Assembly: GCF_007655135.1 (NCBI RefSeq)
Contig: NC_045127.1
Coordinates: 27,198,199-27,262,198, forward strand
From: Punica granatum
Lineage: Eukaryota > Streptophyta > Magnoliopsida > Myrtales > Lythraceae
Reading direction: 5' to 3'
DNA length: 64,000 bases
Every line of letters starts with the position of its first letter. Positions within the stretch are counted from its first letter, which is position 1. A program made the translations under genes and the position numbers. The notes under the pieces are model-generated. The model searched no databases, had not been told where the DNA came from, and worked only from the letters and a program-made list of their open reading frames with translations. This document shows, one piece after another, positions 49,051 to 61,992 of the stretch.

Positions 49051-49326
49051 TCAATAGAATTCATTCCATGTCGCTGGGATAAATAAACTGAAATAAACGC
49101 CAAATCTGTCTTGAGTGATCAAAGATTTGTATATGTCCCGGCTGATGGTAGAATTGGCTTCTCTAAATCTGATAGCTTTACCAGTGGAATAATTATCCAT
49201 GCCAAGGTAGGTAGCTGATAGATATAATTTAGAATACCAGAAACCCTGCTGAATTATACGATGATGCCAAAGTAAAATTATTAATCTAAACAATAATAGA
49301 ATCCCAAGATCCAAGATGAAAACCAA
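49051..49326 (-). other. Conserved short ORF block in I4, function unknown
   Basis: 91 codons, the counterpart of 18978-19253, with YLGMDNYSTGKAIRFREANS and SLITQDRFGVYFSLF. Not recognised as a known protein. Confidence 0.35.
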
Positions 49327-51447
49327 GTAAGATCCTGTTGAATAAGTAGAGCAACAATTCTCTCAATCCCATCAGATCATTATCACGGCAACATCAACCT
49401 TGACTGATTGCAGATATAAAGGAGAAAATAAACTAGGATCACCATTTGGTAGAACCGAAGAACGCAGGATGACAGAGAACATTGAATAATTGATACTCCA
49501 GGAAATATCCCAATGAAATAAATCTAACAAATATGCTCAAAAGTCGCGGGAACTTCTCGAAAGAATACCTCTGAACTTGATCTGTAAAGAATCTTTGTGA
49601 ACTCATGTCTGTATAGCTGAGATATATCTTGACTCTGATACTTAACCGAATCCAATACTCATTTGGAGCTTGAGTAATAATTGATCATGACGCTGATTTA
49701 ATGTGGAACTTGACCAATGGGGAACCTGAGGTGCTTCCCTCTACTCAAATCTTAATGTATTATAATAATTATGTATAGATTTCGAAAAGTATACTTAAGT
49801 CCCAAGCTTATTCTTTAACCAAGCACAAAGAAATTAATGAACATCAACCTCTAAAAAATCTTAGCAATATGTGAGTGAAGTATTAAAAGTTTCTCATAAG
49901 TAAATAGGGCAATTAAGATTGAAACTAATCGAATAACTAACATAACAACTAAACGAGGAAGTCACAATCAAAACTCAAGCACATCTGCTTCCAATTCAAT
50001 TCGCCTTTGTTCTGAAGCCCCAATTTAGGTCTTGCCTTTGACTTCTTCAATTTAATAATCCACTAAATCAATCTATGAACAAGTCCCTCTCTTACTTAGT
50101 TCAGAGAAAAAGTAAAATTCCAATAAATTAATCATCTACTTTCCGATTTTATTCTTCGATTCGCTCATTCCATCGAATTCGCAGGAATACACATTCAAAC
50201 ACAAGAAGAAATCAAATCGTTACCACATACACAACACTTCCATAGCAACTGATTTCAAGCCCAAATTACTAGTTAAGGTCATTCTTTAAATTTTCAACTC
50301 CAATAAGTCTTCTAAACAATCAAAATAAAACACATAGCCTACGCTTTCTATTTATGGGTCTCATCTATCCTTACTCCGCTTCAGATCGAATCGTTAACCA
50401 ATTTATAGAGAAGGAACGTGATTTAAGAAAAAGGAGAACCTGATTAATAGGAACTCAGCACATACATCATATAACAATAATTTAGCCAAAGGCAAAATCG
50501 AGTCTTCTTTATATATATATATATATATATATATACCTTATCGTCAAGAATTCAATCAATCATACTTTTTCTGCTATTCTTAATCCCCAAATTATCCTTA
50601 TCCGACTTTCTTCCTATTCTGAGCTCCTAATCAGGCTATCTATCACTTTGCTTCTTTCAAAAATAATAACCCTCTCAAACATAAGTCAAGTCAACTTATA
50701 ATTATACAAGAATATTAGTATACACGGCCAAAAGTCGATATTTTCATTGTTCACCAGAGAAAGAAGAAGATTACAAACACGATAGCAATTATTTAATTCA
50801 ATTGGAGATCCAAACAATATTCGGACAAACTAAATCAAATATACATGCTCAAAGAATTGCAAGAACTTCTGTAAAACCTGATATGCAAAACCTTTTTTTT
50901 TTAGTGATATTCCCAATCGTCAACTGCTTAATATCAATTTTCATATTGTGCAGCGCAAATGTAAATTTCAACAAGCAGACATAAACCCATACTTATTTAC
51001 TAACAAATCCGAAGCAATAACAACTCAATCAACATGCATAGAATTCAAGAAATACTAGCAAAATCACCACAATTATCCAAAAATTACTCAGGGATCAAGC
51101 TTCAACTTAAGTCTACAGGATCTCCTAACCTAGGCTCTGATACCAAAATTGTCACGACCCGAAATTTCAGCTGAATTTTCCCTATATTTCTTCGACATCC
51201 ATTATCACGTAACTATTCATATAAAATCTGCTTTCCATAACTCTAAAAAACATACAACTACTACAAATGCTCTAGCATATATATTTATATAAGTACGATT
51301 CTAGCAAAACTACATTGCTAAACCAACTAGACAAAAATTTCAGGTCGTGACATTCTCAAGTCCATTATATACAGAAAGGATATCTATTAAATAACTAAGG
51401 TTCCTACCTAGTCTTCCAAGCCGATCCCCGATATCAAAAAGTGGTTC

Positions 51448-52013
51448 CTCCGCGCAATCGGAAGCTTATCTGGAAAAATGTATGCAGGGTGTGAGCTGCA
51501 TCTCAGTGAGCACTAAATTCCAAAGCAAAATGAATAATAATAAGAGATAAATATATTTTAGACAACCAAATATTCCTACAGATAGTAGTAACATAAGCAA
51601 GTCTATCAATTAATTCACCAACACGACATATTAGACAATACGTACAAATGATTACTAAGTTCATTCATCAATAATCAATTGCCCTTATAACCATATCTAC
51701 TATTATTAGCATTAACCATTAACCAACATCCTCCGCGCAATCGGAAGCTTATCTGGAAAAATGTATGCAGGGTGTGAGCTGCATCTCAGTGAGCACTAAA
51801 TTCCAAAGCAAAATGAATAATAATAAGAGATAAATATATTTTAGACAACCAAATATTCCTACAGATAGTAGTAGCATAAGCAAGTCTATCAATTAATTCA
51901 CCAACACGACATATTAGACAATACGTACAAATGATTACTAAGTTCATTCATCAATAATCAATTGCCCTTATAACCATATCTACTATTATTAGAATTAACC
52001 ATTAACCAACATC
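51448..52013. repeat. 283-bp tandem duplication in L5
   Basis: Two direct copies starting ctccgcgcaatcggaagc, the first ending ...ccaacatc, which then runs straight into the second. The copies differ at only a few positions, so the duplication is young. Confidence 0.92.
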
Positions 52014-52300
52014 ATTTTGCACTCATAACCTAACTAAATCAAATTAGCAAACAACACGACTTCCATACAATAATTCAGACAATCATATTAATCATCACAT
52101 TTACAGCAATCCAACCAAACAAACAATAGACAACACAACGAAATCAATATAGCCATACGGTTGCATTCCCTCGCAACAGAGTTGCAACGGTACCGTGACC
52201 CCGCACTTCTCGAACATATCATTCTCAACTCCCAATATCCATATCTCATAAGCGGGGGCCGCCTATTAACCTCTGGCGGTAAGAGTTGACCTCAGTTTGT

Positions 52301-52517
52301 ATTCCGCCAGGTCTTAGCGGCCGATCAAGCCCCTTTTTCTATTCCGTCGGGTCCAGCGGCCGATCAGGCCCCTGTTTATATTCCGCCGGGTCCAGCGGCC
52401 GATCATGCCCCTATTTTTATTCCGCTGGGTCCAACGGCCGATCAGGCCCTATTTGTATTCCGCTGGGTCCAGCGGCCGATCTGGCCCATTTTGTAATCCG
52501 CCGGGTCCAGTGGTCCC
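52301..52517. repeat. GC-rich 38-40-bp minisatellite in L5
   Basis: Six units with the shared flanks. It lies in opposite orientation to the array in element D at 56186-56366. Confidence 0.9.
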
Positions 52518-54115
52518 ATGGCTATAGTCAAACAACAATCACAAAAACAATCAACTATAACCGGCCATCACACATCATAAACTCACACCAAATTCTTATT
52601 CTCAAATTATCATAACCTCCGTATACACAAATAAAATTCCCATCATATTCCCAATTGAATCACATTATCATCATATATTTCTTACACGATCCACATACTC
52701 AATCACATTGCATATCCCAAGTCAAGGTGTATCACAAAGGCCATATTGTTCATATCCGTTCAAACAACATAGCAATACCGATTCCTTAATCAAACTACCA
52801 CTACATTCATCTTAAATAATTTCTATAATCATAACACATGATTTCACAAGGGAATAGAGCATTCACATATCATATATATATATATATATATATATCATTT
52901 CACAATGAAATAAAGTACTCACCTAACTCCAAAATATAGGCCATCGAATCAAGCCTTTCAAATGTCGGGATTCAGTCACCTCGGTCCGTAATCAAGTGCA
53001 AGCATAACAAAGACTAAATTATGCATACATGATACAATACAATATCAAACCACTTCGCACACCCGTTTACTGATTATCTATTTCCTTTTAGAATTAAATT
53101 ACAAGCCTAAATGTTAGATTATATACGAGCTAAGCGCATAAACATACATCAGTTCAACTCCCTAGTTCTTTCATTATGATAGCTATAATATAAAGCTTTC
53201 ATAATTAACAAGTACTTTTACCTATCCCTTTCATAATTAACAAGTACTTTTACCTATCCCTTTCATAATTAACAGTACAGAACATTTCATTTCATCTATT
53301 TCGGAATATGGACGTGCACTTATCAATCAATACATCTCCTTATTTACCTAAGCATTTACAATGGCTTACACATATCAACCACCTTGCTTACCTTGACTTT
53401 ATCTTAAACTTATCAATCAATTTAACATATCCCAATCTTATGTAAGCACATGAGGAAGAACTCAGCCCTATATTCATTCACAATCTTATATAAAAACAAT
53501 AATGGGAGTTTAGCCATGTTACTCATAACTCTTAACATGTTAAGACCTTAGGCAAACACACACGTACTAGTAAGCGCACCCTTCACTTCTCTAATCAAAA
53601 CAGAATCTTTCTTCACAGTCATTAGAATCCATTGCATTCATGCCAAGTTCCATCACCACAGTAAGTGGAAGGTAATTAAAGCCAATTACCCCCAACCATC
53701 CACATATATATGTCTGTATATATATATTGAGCGGAGATTCCCCGATCAGCACTATCATACTAGTATAAGCTCACCAATTCACAACCTATAAGCACACTCT
53801 TAAGGATGCAGATAATCGAATATTATGAAACCGACTTTACATGAAAGCTATAAATGCCTTGGCCATAGTTGAAACGAATTCAAACCAGCCAAAAAGAACA
53901 TGAAACGAGTGATTAAGAAGGCCAAGGCCCCGGAGAGCTAACTTACAGTCGAAACTTCTTAATTCGTGGGTACCTCAAACTGGAAACCAAACTGAAACGA
54001 AGAGGGAAATAGCTCAATCCGCACCTAACTCAGTGAATAAGAGTGTCTAGGGTTAAGATGTGAGACTTGACATTTTGAGTTTCAAATAGAACACATATAC
54101 ATATACTTACATCCT

Positions 54116-54148
<33 letters not shown>

Positions 54149-54271
54149 GTTGGTCATTGTGAGAGCTGACGCAAAATAGCACACATATACTTACATGCTA
54201 ATATATATATATATATTATATTCAGTTTCTTGGAGGAAAAAAAAAAAAAAAAGAGGGGGTTGGAAGGGGCC

Positions 54272-54279
54272 CCACGTGG
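54272..54279. promoter_or_regulatory. G-box CCACGTGG in U3 of the D 5' LTR
   Basis: Palindrome about 215 bases into the LTR, inside ggggccccacgtggcccc. In the D 3' LTR the same site reads ccaagtgg (from 59047), so the G-box core is lost there. Confidence 0.45.
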
Positions 54280-54980
54280 CCCCATTGCCCCCAGATAACT
54301 CCACCGCCATTGCCTTTTTCTTTTGAAGCTGCTACCATCAGCTCATTTATTGCATTGTCTCTTTCTTTTTCTTTTTTTTTATATTCTCTATTCGTTCTTG
54401 GCGGGGAGAAGAAGAGAAGAATAAGAACAGAGCATGACATAGAACGTTCTTGAGAGAAACAGAGAGAGCGAGAGAGAGGTGGAGAGCTCGAGATGAAGCC
54501 CAAGGGAAGTTTAGCGTGAAAACGGAGATGGATAGCTCTGCGTGGAAAAGAAAAAAAATCCGAGAAAGAGGGAAGAGAAAGAGAAGGTTAGGCTTGGAAA
54601 TTTTGGTTCGACAATGGAGCTTTCAACTTTATGAGTCGTGCAGGAGGGTGACCTTAAAATTTTGTAGGGATTCCAAGTTGTGAATTCTAAGTTGTGAATG
54701 TTGCCTAGTGCCCATATAGCAGAGTGCTGTTGAATGTTGCGAGCGGGGCTGCCTTTGAGTTTTTCGTTGAGCAAAATAATGGAACGAAGGTAATCCGATG
54801 TGCCCTGGTACAAAATACTGAACAGTTATGTGCATTACCCATAATTCGTTGATGATGGCTTCTTGGATGCCCCTCTGCTTTCTTGGTTTTCCCTGTATCT
54901 TTATAAGTAAGTTTGGCTGAGTTCTCAGTTACAGAACTTGCCTTGTTTTGTAGCTTTGGACTATGAAAAATAAATTGATA

Positions 54981-55016
<36 letters not shown>

Positions 55017-56185
55017 AAAGATTCAAACATGGCTTTACTGCAAGAGAAGTCAAAATATGACATACAACAACTGAGATTGCCAAACAGTACTGGGTTAAAT
55101 TAAGACTAAAGGATTTGGGCAGCTTATTCATTCGAACTTTTGTTTATCAAACACTGTTGGTCTCATGTTTTGTTTGGAACACTGCATAGTCTTTTCTTTT
55201 TCTTTTTCGTGTATACTTAGGTAAAGCCAATTACACAGGTGACTCACTTTACCCCTCTGCGGTTTTAACTGTTGTCTTCGTTTCTCTTGGTGGTTATTGT
55301 AGGGATTATCATGTTAGTTTAACATATGAAGGAGTACATTCAATTGAAAGTGGATTTTGTATAGGATGGTTTAGTCGTAGTAAGATTTCTATTTGGATGC
55401 CTTATCTGGTCAAAATGGCAAATCTAGGATGGTTTAAGACAATTAATGTACTAAATGCATTTTTTTTAAATGGCTCAAGCAACGGGTGGAGGTTGAAAAT
55501 ATTAAATGGTGATTTTAGAAGATGTAGAGGATGATAATGAGGTGAATTAATGGTGTTACATGATTAAGTTATAGTGATTAAGTTACATGTTGATAGGGGC
55601 TAATGGGTAATATGGGGTAAAATAGAGATGTGATTGATTTTGAAAGTATCGATGTGTTTTTCTTTCTATCAGGAGGATACTTGTCAGCACCGATAAGTAT
55701 GATTGCATTAGTATGTTGTTCATAATCTAGTTTTATGCTTCAAATGATAGGCAACAGAAGAGATCAAAATCATGCACCCGGGAGGTTTGACTCATTAAAA
55801 TAGTTTTGGCGAGTTTCCGGTGACTACTTTACTCCATTGTGAAATGATATATATATATATATGTGTGTGTGTGTATGTATGTTATGTGAATATTCTGGTC
55901 CTTTGTGAAATGATGTGTTCTAATTATATGAATTGTTAAGATGAATATTGTGAAAGTTAGATTAAGGAATTGGTCGTGCTATGTTCCGTGATGGAATTTG
56001 AGAGGCATTGTCTTGTATGTTTCACTTTGATTTGAGATATTGCGGTGTGATTGCGTTTACTGGTTGTGAATAAGATATGTGATGGTAATGTGCTGCCATT
56101 GTGATGTGATTGTGATTATGCTTGGGTATAATGATGGTATGGTTACAACTGATCATTATTTTGATTGTGGTTTGACTATAGCTAT

Positions 56186-56366
56186 GGGACCGCTGGACCC
56201 GGCGGATTACAAAATGGGCCAGATCGGCCGCTGTACCCGGCGGAATACAAATAGGGGCATGATCGGCCGCTGGACCCGGCGGAATATAAACAGGGGCCTG
56301 ATCGGCCGCTGGACCCGGCGGAATAGAAAAAGGGACCTGATCGGCCGCCAAGACCCGGCGGAATAC
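56186..56366. repeat. GC-rich 38-40-bp minisatellite in element D, inverted
   Basis: About five units, read as gctggacccggcggaata on the plus strand. Flanked by the reverse complement of the array flanks, including ggtcacggtaccgttgcaac. Confidence 0.9.
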
Positions 56367-57257
56367 AAATTGAGGTCAACTCTTACCGCCAGAGGTTAAT
56401 AGGCGGCCCCCGCTTATGAGATATGATATTGGGAGTTGAGAATGGTATGTGCGAGAAGTGCGGGGTCACGGTACCGTTGCAACTCTGTTGCGAGGGAATG
56501 CAACCTTATGGCTATATTGATTTGGTTGTGTTGTATATTGTTCGCTTGGTTGGATTGCTGTAAATGTGATGATTAATATGATTGTCTGAATTATTGTATG
56601 GAAGCCGTGTTGTTTGCTAATTTGATTTAGTTAGGTTATGAGTGCAAAATGATGTTGGTTAATGGTTAATTCTAATAATAGTTTATATGGTTATAAGGGC
56701 AATTGATTGTTGATGAATGCACTTAGTAATCTCATTTGTATGTATTGTCTAATATGTCGTGTGGGTGAATATTTGCTTATGCTACTATTGTCTATATGAA
56801 TATTTGATTGTCTAAAATATATTTATCACTTAATATTATTCATTTTGCTTTGGAATTTAGTGCTCACTGAGATGCAGCTCACACCCTGCATACATTTTTC
56901 CAGATAAGCTTCTGATTGCTCGGAGGAACCACTTTTTGATATCGGGGATCAGCTTGGAGAACTAGGTAGAAGTCTTAGTTATTTGATAAGTATTCTCCTT
57001 GTACATAATGTATTTGAACATGTTACGACCTGAAATTTTTGTTTAGTTGGTTAGTGATGTGGTTGAGAAAAGTTACTCCCTTTTTAGATATTTATATATA
57101 TATGTGTTTGTGTGTGTGTATATTAGATATTGCTGGATTGGTTATATATTTTTTTGAGAGTTATGGAAAGCAAATTTTATAGGAATAGTGATGTGGTTCT
57201 GATAAGAACTATTGATGAAATTTAGGAAAAGTTCTATCGAAATTTCGGGTCGTGACA

Positions 57258-58838
57258 ATTTGGTATCAGAGCATAGGTTAGGAGATCCTATAGACTTAAG
57301 TTGAAGCTTGATCCCCGAGTAATTTTTGGATAATTGTGGTGATTTTGCTAGGATTTCTTGAATTCTATGCTGGTTGATTAAGTTGTTTATGCTTTGAATT
57401 TGTTAGTAAATAAGCACGGGCTTACGTCTGCTTGTTGAAATTTACATTTGCATTGCACCATGGGAAAAATTGATACTAAGCAACTAAGGATTGAAATTAT
57501 TATTAAATAATTAGGTTTTTCATATCAAGTTTTACAAAAGTGCTTGCAATTTTTGAGCATATATATTTTGATTTCGTTTGTCCGAATATCATTTGGATCT
57601 CCGATTGAATTCAATATATGCTGTCATGTTTGTAATATGCTTTTTCCTTGGCAGTTAATTGTGATTTTCTTGTTTAGTTGTTATGTCAGTTATTCGATTA
57701 GTTTTGGTCTTAATTGCTCGATTTCATTATGAGTAATTTTTAATATTCTACTGACATATTAGCAAGATTTTCCAAAGGTTGATGTTTACAAATTTCTTGG
57801 TGCTAAAGAATAAGCTGGGGACTTAAGTATACTTTTTAAAATCTATATATAATTATTTGAATACTATTAAGATTTAAGTAAAGGGAGGCACCTCAGGTTC
57901 CCTATAGTTTGAGTTTCTTGCGGAATTAACGTTATGATCGGTTATTCCTCAAGCTCCAAATGAGTATTGGATTCGCTTAAGTATCAGAGTCAAGATACAT
58001 TTCAGCTATACAGATATGGTTTCACAAGGATTCCTTATAGATCAGGTTCAGAGGTATTCTTCCAAGAAGTTCTTGTGACTTTTGACCATGTATGTCATAT
58101 TTCCTTCATTGGGATATTTCCTGGAGTATCAACTATTCAATGTTGTCCGCCATCCTGCGTTCTCCGGTTCTAGCAAATGGTGATTCCAGATTATTTTCTC
58201 TTTTATATATGCTATCATTCAGGGTTGATGTTGTCGCGAGAATGATCTGACAAGATCGAGAGAATTGTTGTGCTGCTTATTCAACTAGATCTTATTTGGT
58301 TTCATCATTGATCTTGGGATTCTATTATTGCTTAAGTAATATTTTTAGTTTGGCATCATCGTATGATTCAGCAGGGTTTCTGGTATTCTAAATTATATCT
58401 ATCAGCGACCTACCTTGGCATGGATAATTATTCATATGGAAAAGCTATTAGATTTAGAGAAGCCAATTCTACCATCAGCCGGGACATATACAAATCTTTG
58501 ATTACTCAAGACAGATTTGGGGTTTATTTCAGTTTATATATCCCAGCGACATGGAAGGAATTCTATTGATTAGGTTTTGGACAGAGTTTTCGGTATTCGA
58601 ACTCAGGAATTTGAGAATTGCTTTTGAGATGAAGATTTGGATATTCTATAAGATTTGGGCTCATATCATCTGATTTATTATAGTGGCTCAACGGAAGCTT
58701 GGAGATCTATGAAGGTGTTGGAAAAGTCAGTTCAGAGGTGATGTGGGGGCCTGAGGATGTTCTAACCCTTAATCCTCTAATTTTTCTGGTATTACATAAA
58801 TAAATTTCGGGGACGAAATTTTTATTAGTGGGGGAGAT
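57258..58838 (+). other. Internal region of element D with PBS and PPT
   Basis: 1581 bp. PBS tggtatcagagc at 57261-57272, PPT agtgggggaga at 58827-58837. No gag-pol motifs. A block at 58363-58569 encodes FREANSTISRDIYKSLITQD, matching I1 and I4. The rest aligns loosely with the array internal regions. Confidence 0.82.
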
Positions 58839-58889
58839 TGTGAGACTTGACATTTTGAGTTTCAAATTGAACACATATACATATACTTA

Positions 58890-58920
<31 letters not shown>

Positions 58921-58972
58921 GTTAGTCATTGTGAGAGCTGACGCAAAATAGCATACATATACTTACATGCTA

Positions 58973-59003
<31 letters not shown>

Positions 59004-60136
59004 TCAGTTTCTTGGAGGAAAAAAAAAGAGGGGGTTGGAAGGGGCCCCAAGTGGCCCCATTGCCCCCAGATAACTCCACCGCCATTCCCTTTTTCTTTTG
59101 AAGCTGCTACCATCAGCTCATTTATTGCATTGTCTCTTTCTTTTTCTTTTTTTTTTATATTCTTTATTCGTTCTTGGCGGGGAGAAGAAGAGAAGAATAA
59201 GAACAGAGCATGACATAGAACGTTCTTGAGAGAAACAGAGAGAGCGAGAGAGAGGTGGAGAGCTCGAGATGAAGCCCAAGGGAAGTTTAGCGTGAAAACG
59301 GAGATGGATAGCTCTGCGTGGAAAAGAAAAAAAATCCGAGAAAGAGGGAAGAGAAAGAGAAGGTTAGGCTTGGAAATTTTGGTTCGACACTGGAGCTTTC
59401 AACTTTATGAGTCGTGCAGCAGGGTGACCTTAAAATTTTGAAGGGATTCCAAGTTGTGAATTCTAAGTTGTGAATGTTGCCTAGTGCCCATATAGCAGAG
59501 TGCTGTTGAATGTGGCGAGCATGGCTGCCTCTGAGTTTTTCGTTGAGCAAAATAATGGAACGAAGGTAATCCGCTGTGCACTGGTACAAAATACTGAACA
59601 GTTATGTGCATTACCCATAATTCGTTGATGATGGCTTCTTGGATGCCCCTCTGCTTTCTCGGTTTTCCCTGTATCTTTATAAGTAAGTTTGGTTGAGTTC
59701 TCAGTTACAGAACTTGCCTTGTTTTGTAGCTTTGGACTATGAAAAATAAATTGATAAAAAAAAAAATATATATATATATATTAAAGATTCAAACATGGCT
59801 TTACTGCAAGAAAAGTCAAAATATGACATACAACAACTGAGATTGCCAAACAGTACTGGGTTAAATTAAGATTAAAGGATTTGGGCAGCTTATTCATTCG
59901 AACTTTTGTTTATCAAACACTGTTGGTCTCATGTTTTGTTTGGAACACTGCATAGTCTTTTCTTTTTCTTTTTCGTGTATACTTAGGTAAAGCCAATTAC
60001 ACAGGTGACTCACTTTACCCCTCTGCGGTTTTAACTGTTGTCTTCGTTTCTCTTGGTGGTTATTGTAGGGATTATCATGTTAGTTTAACATATGAAGGAG
60101 TACATTCAATTGAAAGTGGATTTTGTATAGGATGGT
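58839..60136 (+). repeat. 3' LTR of element D, 5' portion
   Basis: Matches 54059 onward with few differences, for example a shorter TA run and the altered G-box. It breaks off at ggatggt, where the 5' LTR continues ttagtcgtag, because element E has inserted. Confidence 0.9.
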
Positions 60137-60944
60137 TGATGGGATTCCCACCAAGAATGACGAGACCCGACAACTAAAGGAACCCAAGATCGTTCCACGA
60201 TCAGATTTGATTGACGAACCCTCGACCCGTTGTTTACTACAAAAACAAGAACCTTGGTATAACTGACCTCAACCCGTTGTTTAATGCGAAACAAGAACCT
60301 CGGTATATAGGAAGACGCCACAAACGGTAATGGGAAGCCGCTTGATAAGTCGATGAAGACGCCACAAACGGTGGTGGAAAGTCGTTTGATAAGTCGATGA
60401 TGAACGCCACGGAAACTTCCGATAAGTTCGATTAGTTCTTCAAGAACCAAAGAGAATACTCTCACAATTTTCTGAATGTTCCTTTCATTAAAAATTGACT
60501 AAGATGAATATATATAGACATAAAGTAATCCTAATCTGGTCATATCTCCTCCTATAGATAAGGAAATTAAAACCAAGAATATCGATAGAGATATGACATA
60601 ATCTATAAAGATATAAAATCTAAATACCCCTAGAATATCTCTATGAGATTTAAACTTCAAACAAATCTGATGTTATCTTCTGTTGATCATCAACTATTCT
60701 AGAAGCTTCCTCAAACACTTACTGAATTTAGCCTTGTCCGGAATCTTCTATAACTTGAATCAAATTGATGGATTTTTGTTGATCACGTGATTCATGTCCA
60801 ATGGGCCTCCACGAATTTGCTTGAGCCCGAACCTCTTGAATTAGGCCGTTGAGTTCATCTTTAAACTTCTTTGCTCGTGCTCGCGTAATCGGTCCAATTG
60901 GAACTTGAACTGGATCCCTTGAAATCGTGCTACGATTTGCATCA
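60137..60944 (-). repeat. 3' LTR of element E (808 bp)
   Basis: Runs from tgatgggattcccaccaaga to gatttgcatca, followed by the PPT complement ttcccctcctcttg at 60945-60958. It encodes the pol tail to 60728. Confidence 0.82.
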
Positions 60945-61345
60945 TTCCCCTCCTCTTGAAAAGGATTTGTCCTCAAATCATCACCTACATCAAAAGGAAG
61001 CAAATCAGAAACATTAAAAGTAGCACTTACATTGTACTCACCAGGTAAGTCTAGTTTATAGGCATTGTCATTGATGCGCTTCAGGACTTGAAAAGGTCCA
61101 TCTCCTCTTGGAAGCAGTTTGGAACGTCTTTGCGCCGGAAATCTCTCTTTCCTCATATGCAACCAAACCCAATCTCCGGGTTCAAAAATCAGCTTATGAC
61201 GGCCCTTGTTGGCGTGTTTTGTATACTGCTCCGTTTTTCGCTCAATGTTGAGTCTTGTTTTCTCATGAATCTGCTTGACAAATGCAGCTTTCTTTTTGCC
61301 ATCTAAATTAACATGCTCAGTCAAAGGTAAAGGAGATAAATCCAA
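60728..61345 (-). pseudogene. pol: Element E integrase C-terminal part with LTR-encoded tail
   Basis: 205 residues: linker [21 protein letters not shown]-like module [18 protein letters not shown], then DANRSTISRD and GPITRARAKKFKDEL encoded in the LTR. No chromodomain. It is out of frame with the upstream core because of a frameshift near 61464-61471. Confidence 0.84.
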
Positions 61346-61350
61346 TGGAG

Positions 61351-61584
61351 TTAAAGGATTAAATCCATAAACAACTTCAAATGGTGAAAATTTAGTAGCG
61401 GAATGAACAAATCTGTTATAAGCAAACTCAACATGTGGTAAACACTCTTCCCATGTTTTAATGTTTTTTTTATGATTGCCCTCAACAAAGTAGACAAAGT
61501 TCTATTTACTACTTCCGTTTGACCATCAGTTTGTGGGTGACAAGTAGTAGAAAATAACAGCTTAGTACCTAACTTACACCACAA
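61351..61584 (-). pseudogene. pol: Element E integrase core, second part
   Basis: Contains [20 protein letters not shown] with the catalytic glutamate. After RAIIKK the frame is wrong, owing to an indel at an 8-T run (61464-61471), so the remaining residues do not match integrase. Confidence 0.8.
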
Positions 61585-61596
61585 AGTCTTCCAAAA

Positions 61597-61962
61597 CTAG
61601 CTCAAGAACTTAGCATCTCTATCCGAAACAATTGTTCTAGGAATGCCATGTAACCTCACAATCTCCCTAAAGAACAAATCAGCAACATGCGAGGCATCAT
61701 CCGATTTGTGACATGGAATAAAGTGTGCCATCTTAGAAAATCTATCCACAACTACAAAAATTGAATCTCTCCCACGTTTAGTCCTAGGTAATCCTAACAC
61801 AAAGTCCATTGAAATATCAATCCAAGGCTCACTAGGAATTGGTAAAGGAGTATACAAACCGTTAGGCTGCACTCTGGATTTAGCTTGCCTACACGTAATG
61901 CATCTACCACAAATTCTCTCAACATCTCTTTTCATATGTGGCCAATAGAAGTGTTCTTGCAA
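61597..61962 (-). pseudogene. pol: Element E integrase zinc finger end and core, first part
   Basis: 121 residues with [20 protein letters not shown] and VSDRD. It is bounded by in-frame stops TGA 61993-61995 (a glycine position in A-C) and TAG 61597-61599. Confidence 0.85.
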
Positions 61963-61992
61963 AATAGCTAAAGTCTTTGCTACTCCAAAATG

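Larger units (their letters stand above)
42005..51149 (-). mobile_element. I4: internal region of array unit 4, carrying element C
   Basis: Pieces 42005-42101 and 48878-51149. It retains the ~41-base segment missing from I2/I3 (near 50536). PBS complement at 51134-51145. It has the conserved short-ORF block at 49051-49326. Otherwise non-coding. Confidence 0.85.
3251..54058 (-). mobile_element. Tandem array of a LARD-like LTR retroelement (5 LTRs, 4 internal regions)
   Basis: Five LTRs of about 3.2 kb alternate with four internal regions of about 2.3 kb, all in minus orientation, adjacent units sharing one LTR. Each internal region is bounded by the complement of a polypurine tract (atctccccca) and a tRNA-Met PBS complement (gctctgatacca) four bases from the next LTR. 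No gag or pol is present, so the element is non-autonomous. Such LTR-sharing arrays are normally made by unequal recombination between LTRs. Five later elements are nested in it. Confidence 0.85.
51150..54058 (-). repeat. L5: last array LTR, cut by element D
   Basis: Begins tgtcacgacccgaaattt. It is continuous to ctagggttaaga, where element D starts. The remaining U3 is not in the window. It contains a 283-bp tandem duplication (51448-51730, 51731-52013) and a 32-bp tandem duplication (53207-53238, 53239-53270), both absent from L2-L4. Confidence 0.88.
54059..57257 (+). repeat. 5' LTR of element D (3199 bp)
   Basis: Starts tgtgagacttgac and ends tttcgggtcgtgaca. U3 carries the G-box and GA-rich leader-like segment. 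The primer-side half carries the minisatellite and the inverted-repeat end (57021-57038 with 57240-57257). Short ORFs around 54450-54835 are not convincing genes. Confidence 0.9.
54059..60136 (+). mobile_element. Element D: related non-autonomous LTR element, plus strand, 3' LTR interrupted
   Basis: 5' LTR 54059-57257, internal 57258-58838, 3' LTR from 58839 to 60136 where element E begins. PBS and PPT are present but there is no gag-pol, so it is LARD-like. Its primer-side LTR half and internal region are related to the array elements, while U3 differs. The far end is outside the window, so its TSD cannot be checked (candidate taaga before 54059). Confidence 0.85.

Noticed and set aside
54222..54835. 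ORFs of 77-100 codons in the D LTRs (repeated at 59226-59611)
   Set aside because: They overlap on both strands in the GA-rich leader-like part of the LTR, with no recognised motif. Similarity between the two is simply LTR identity.
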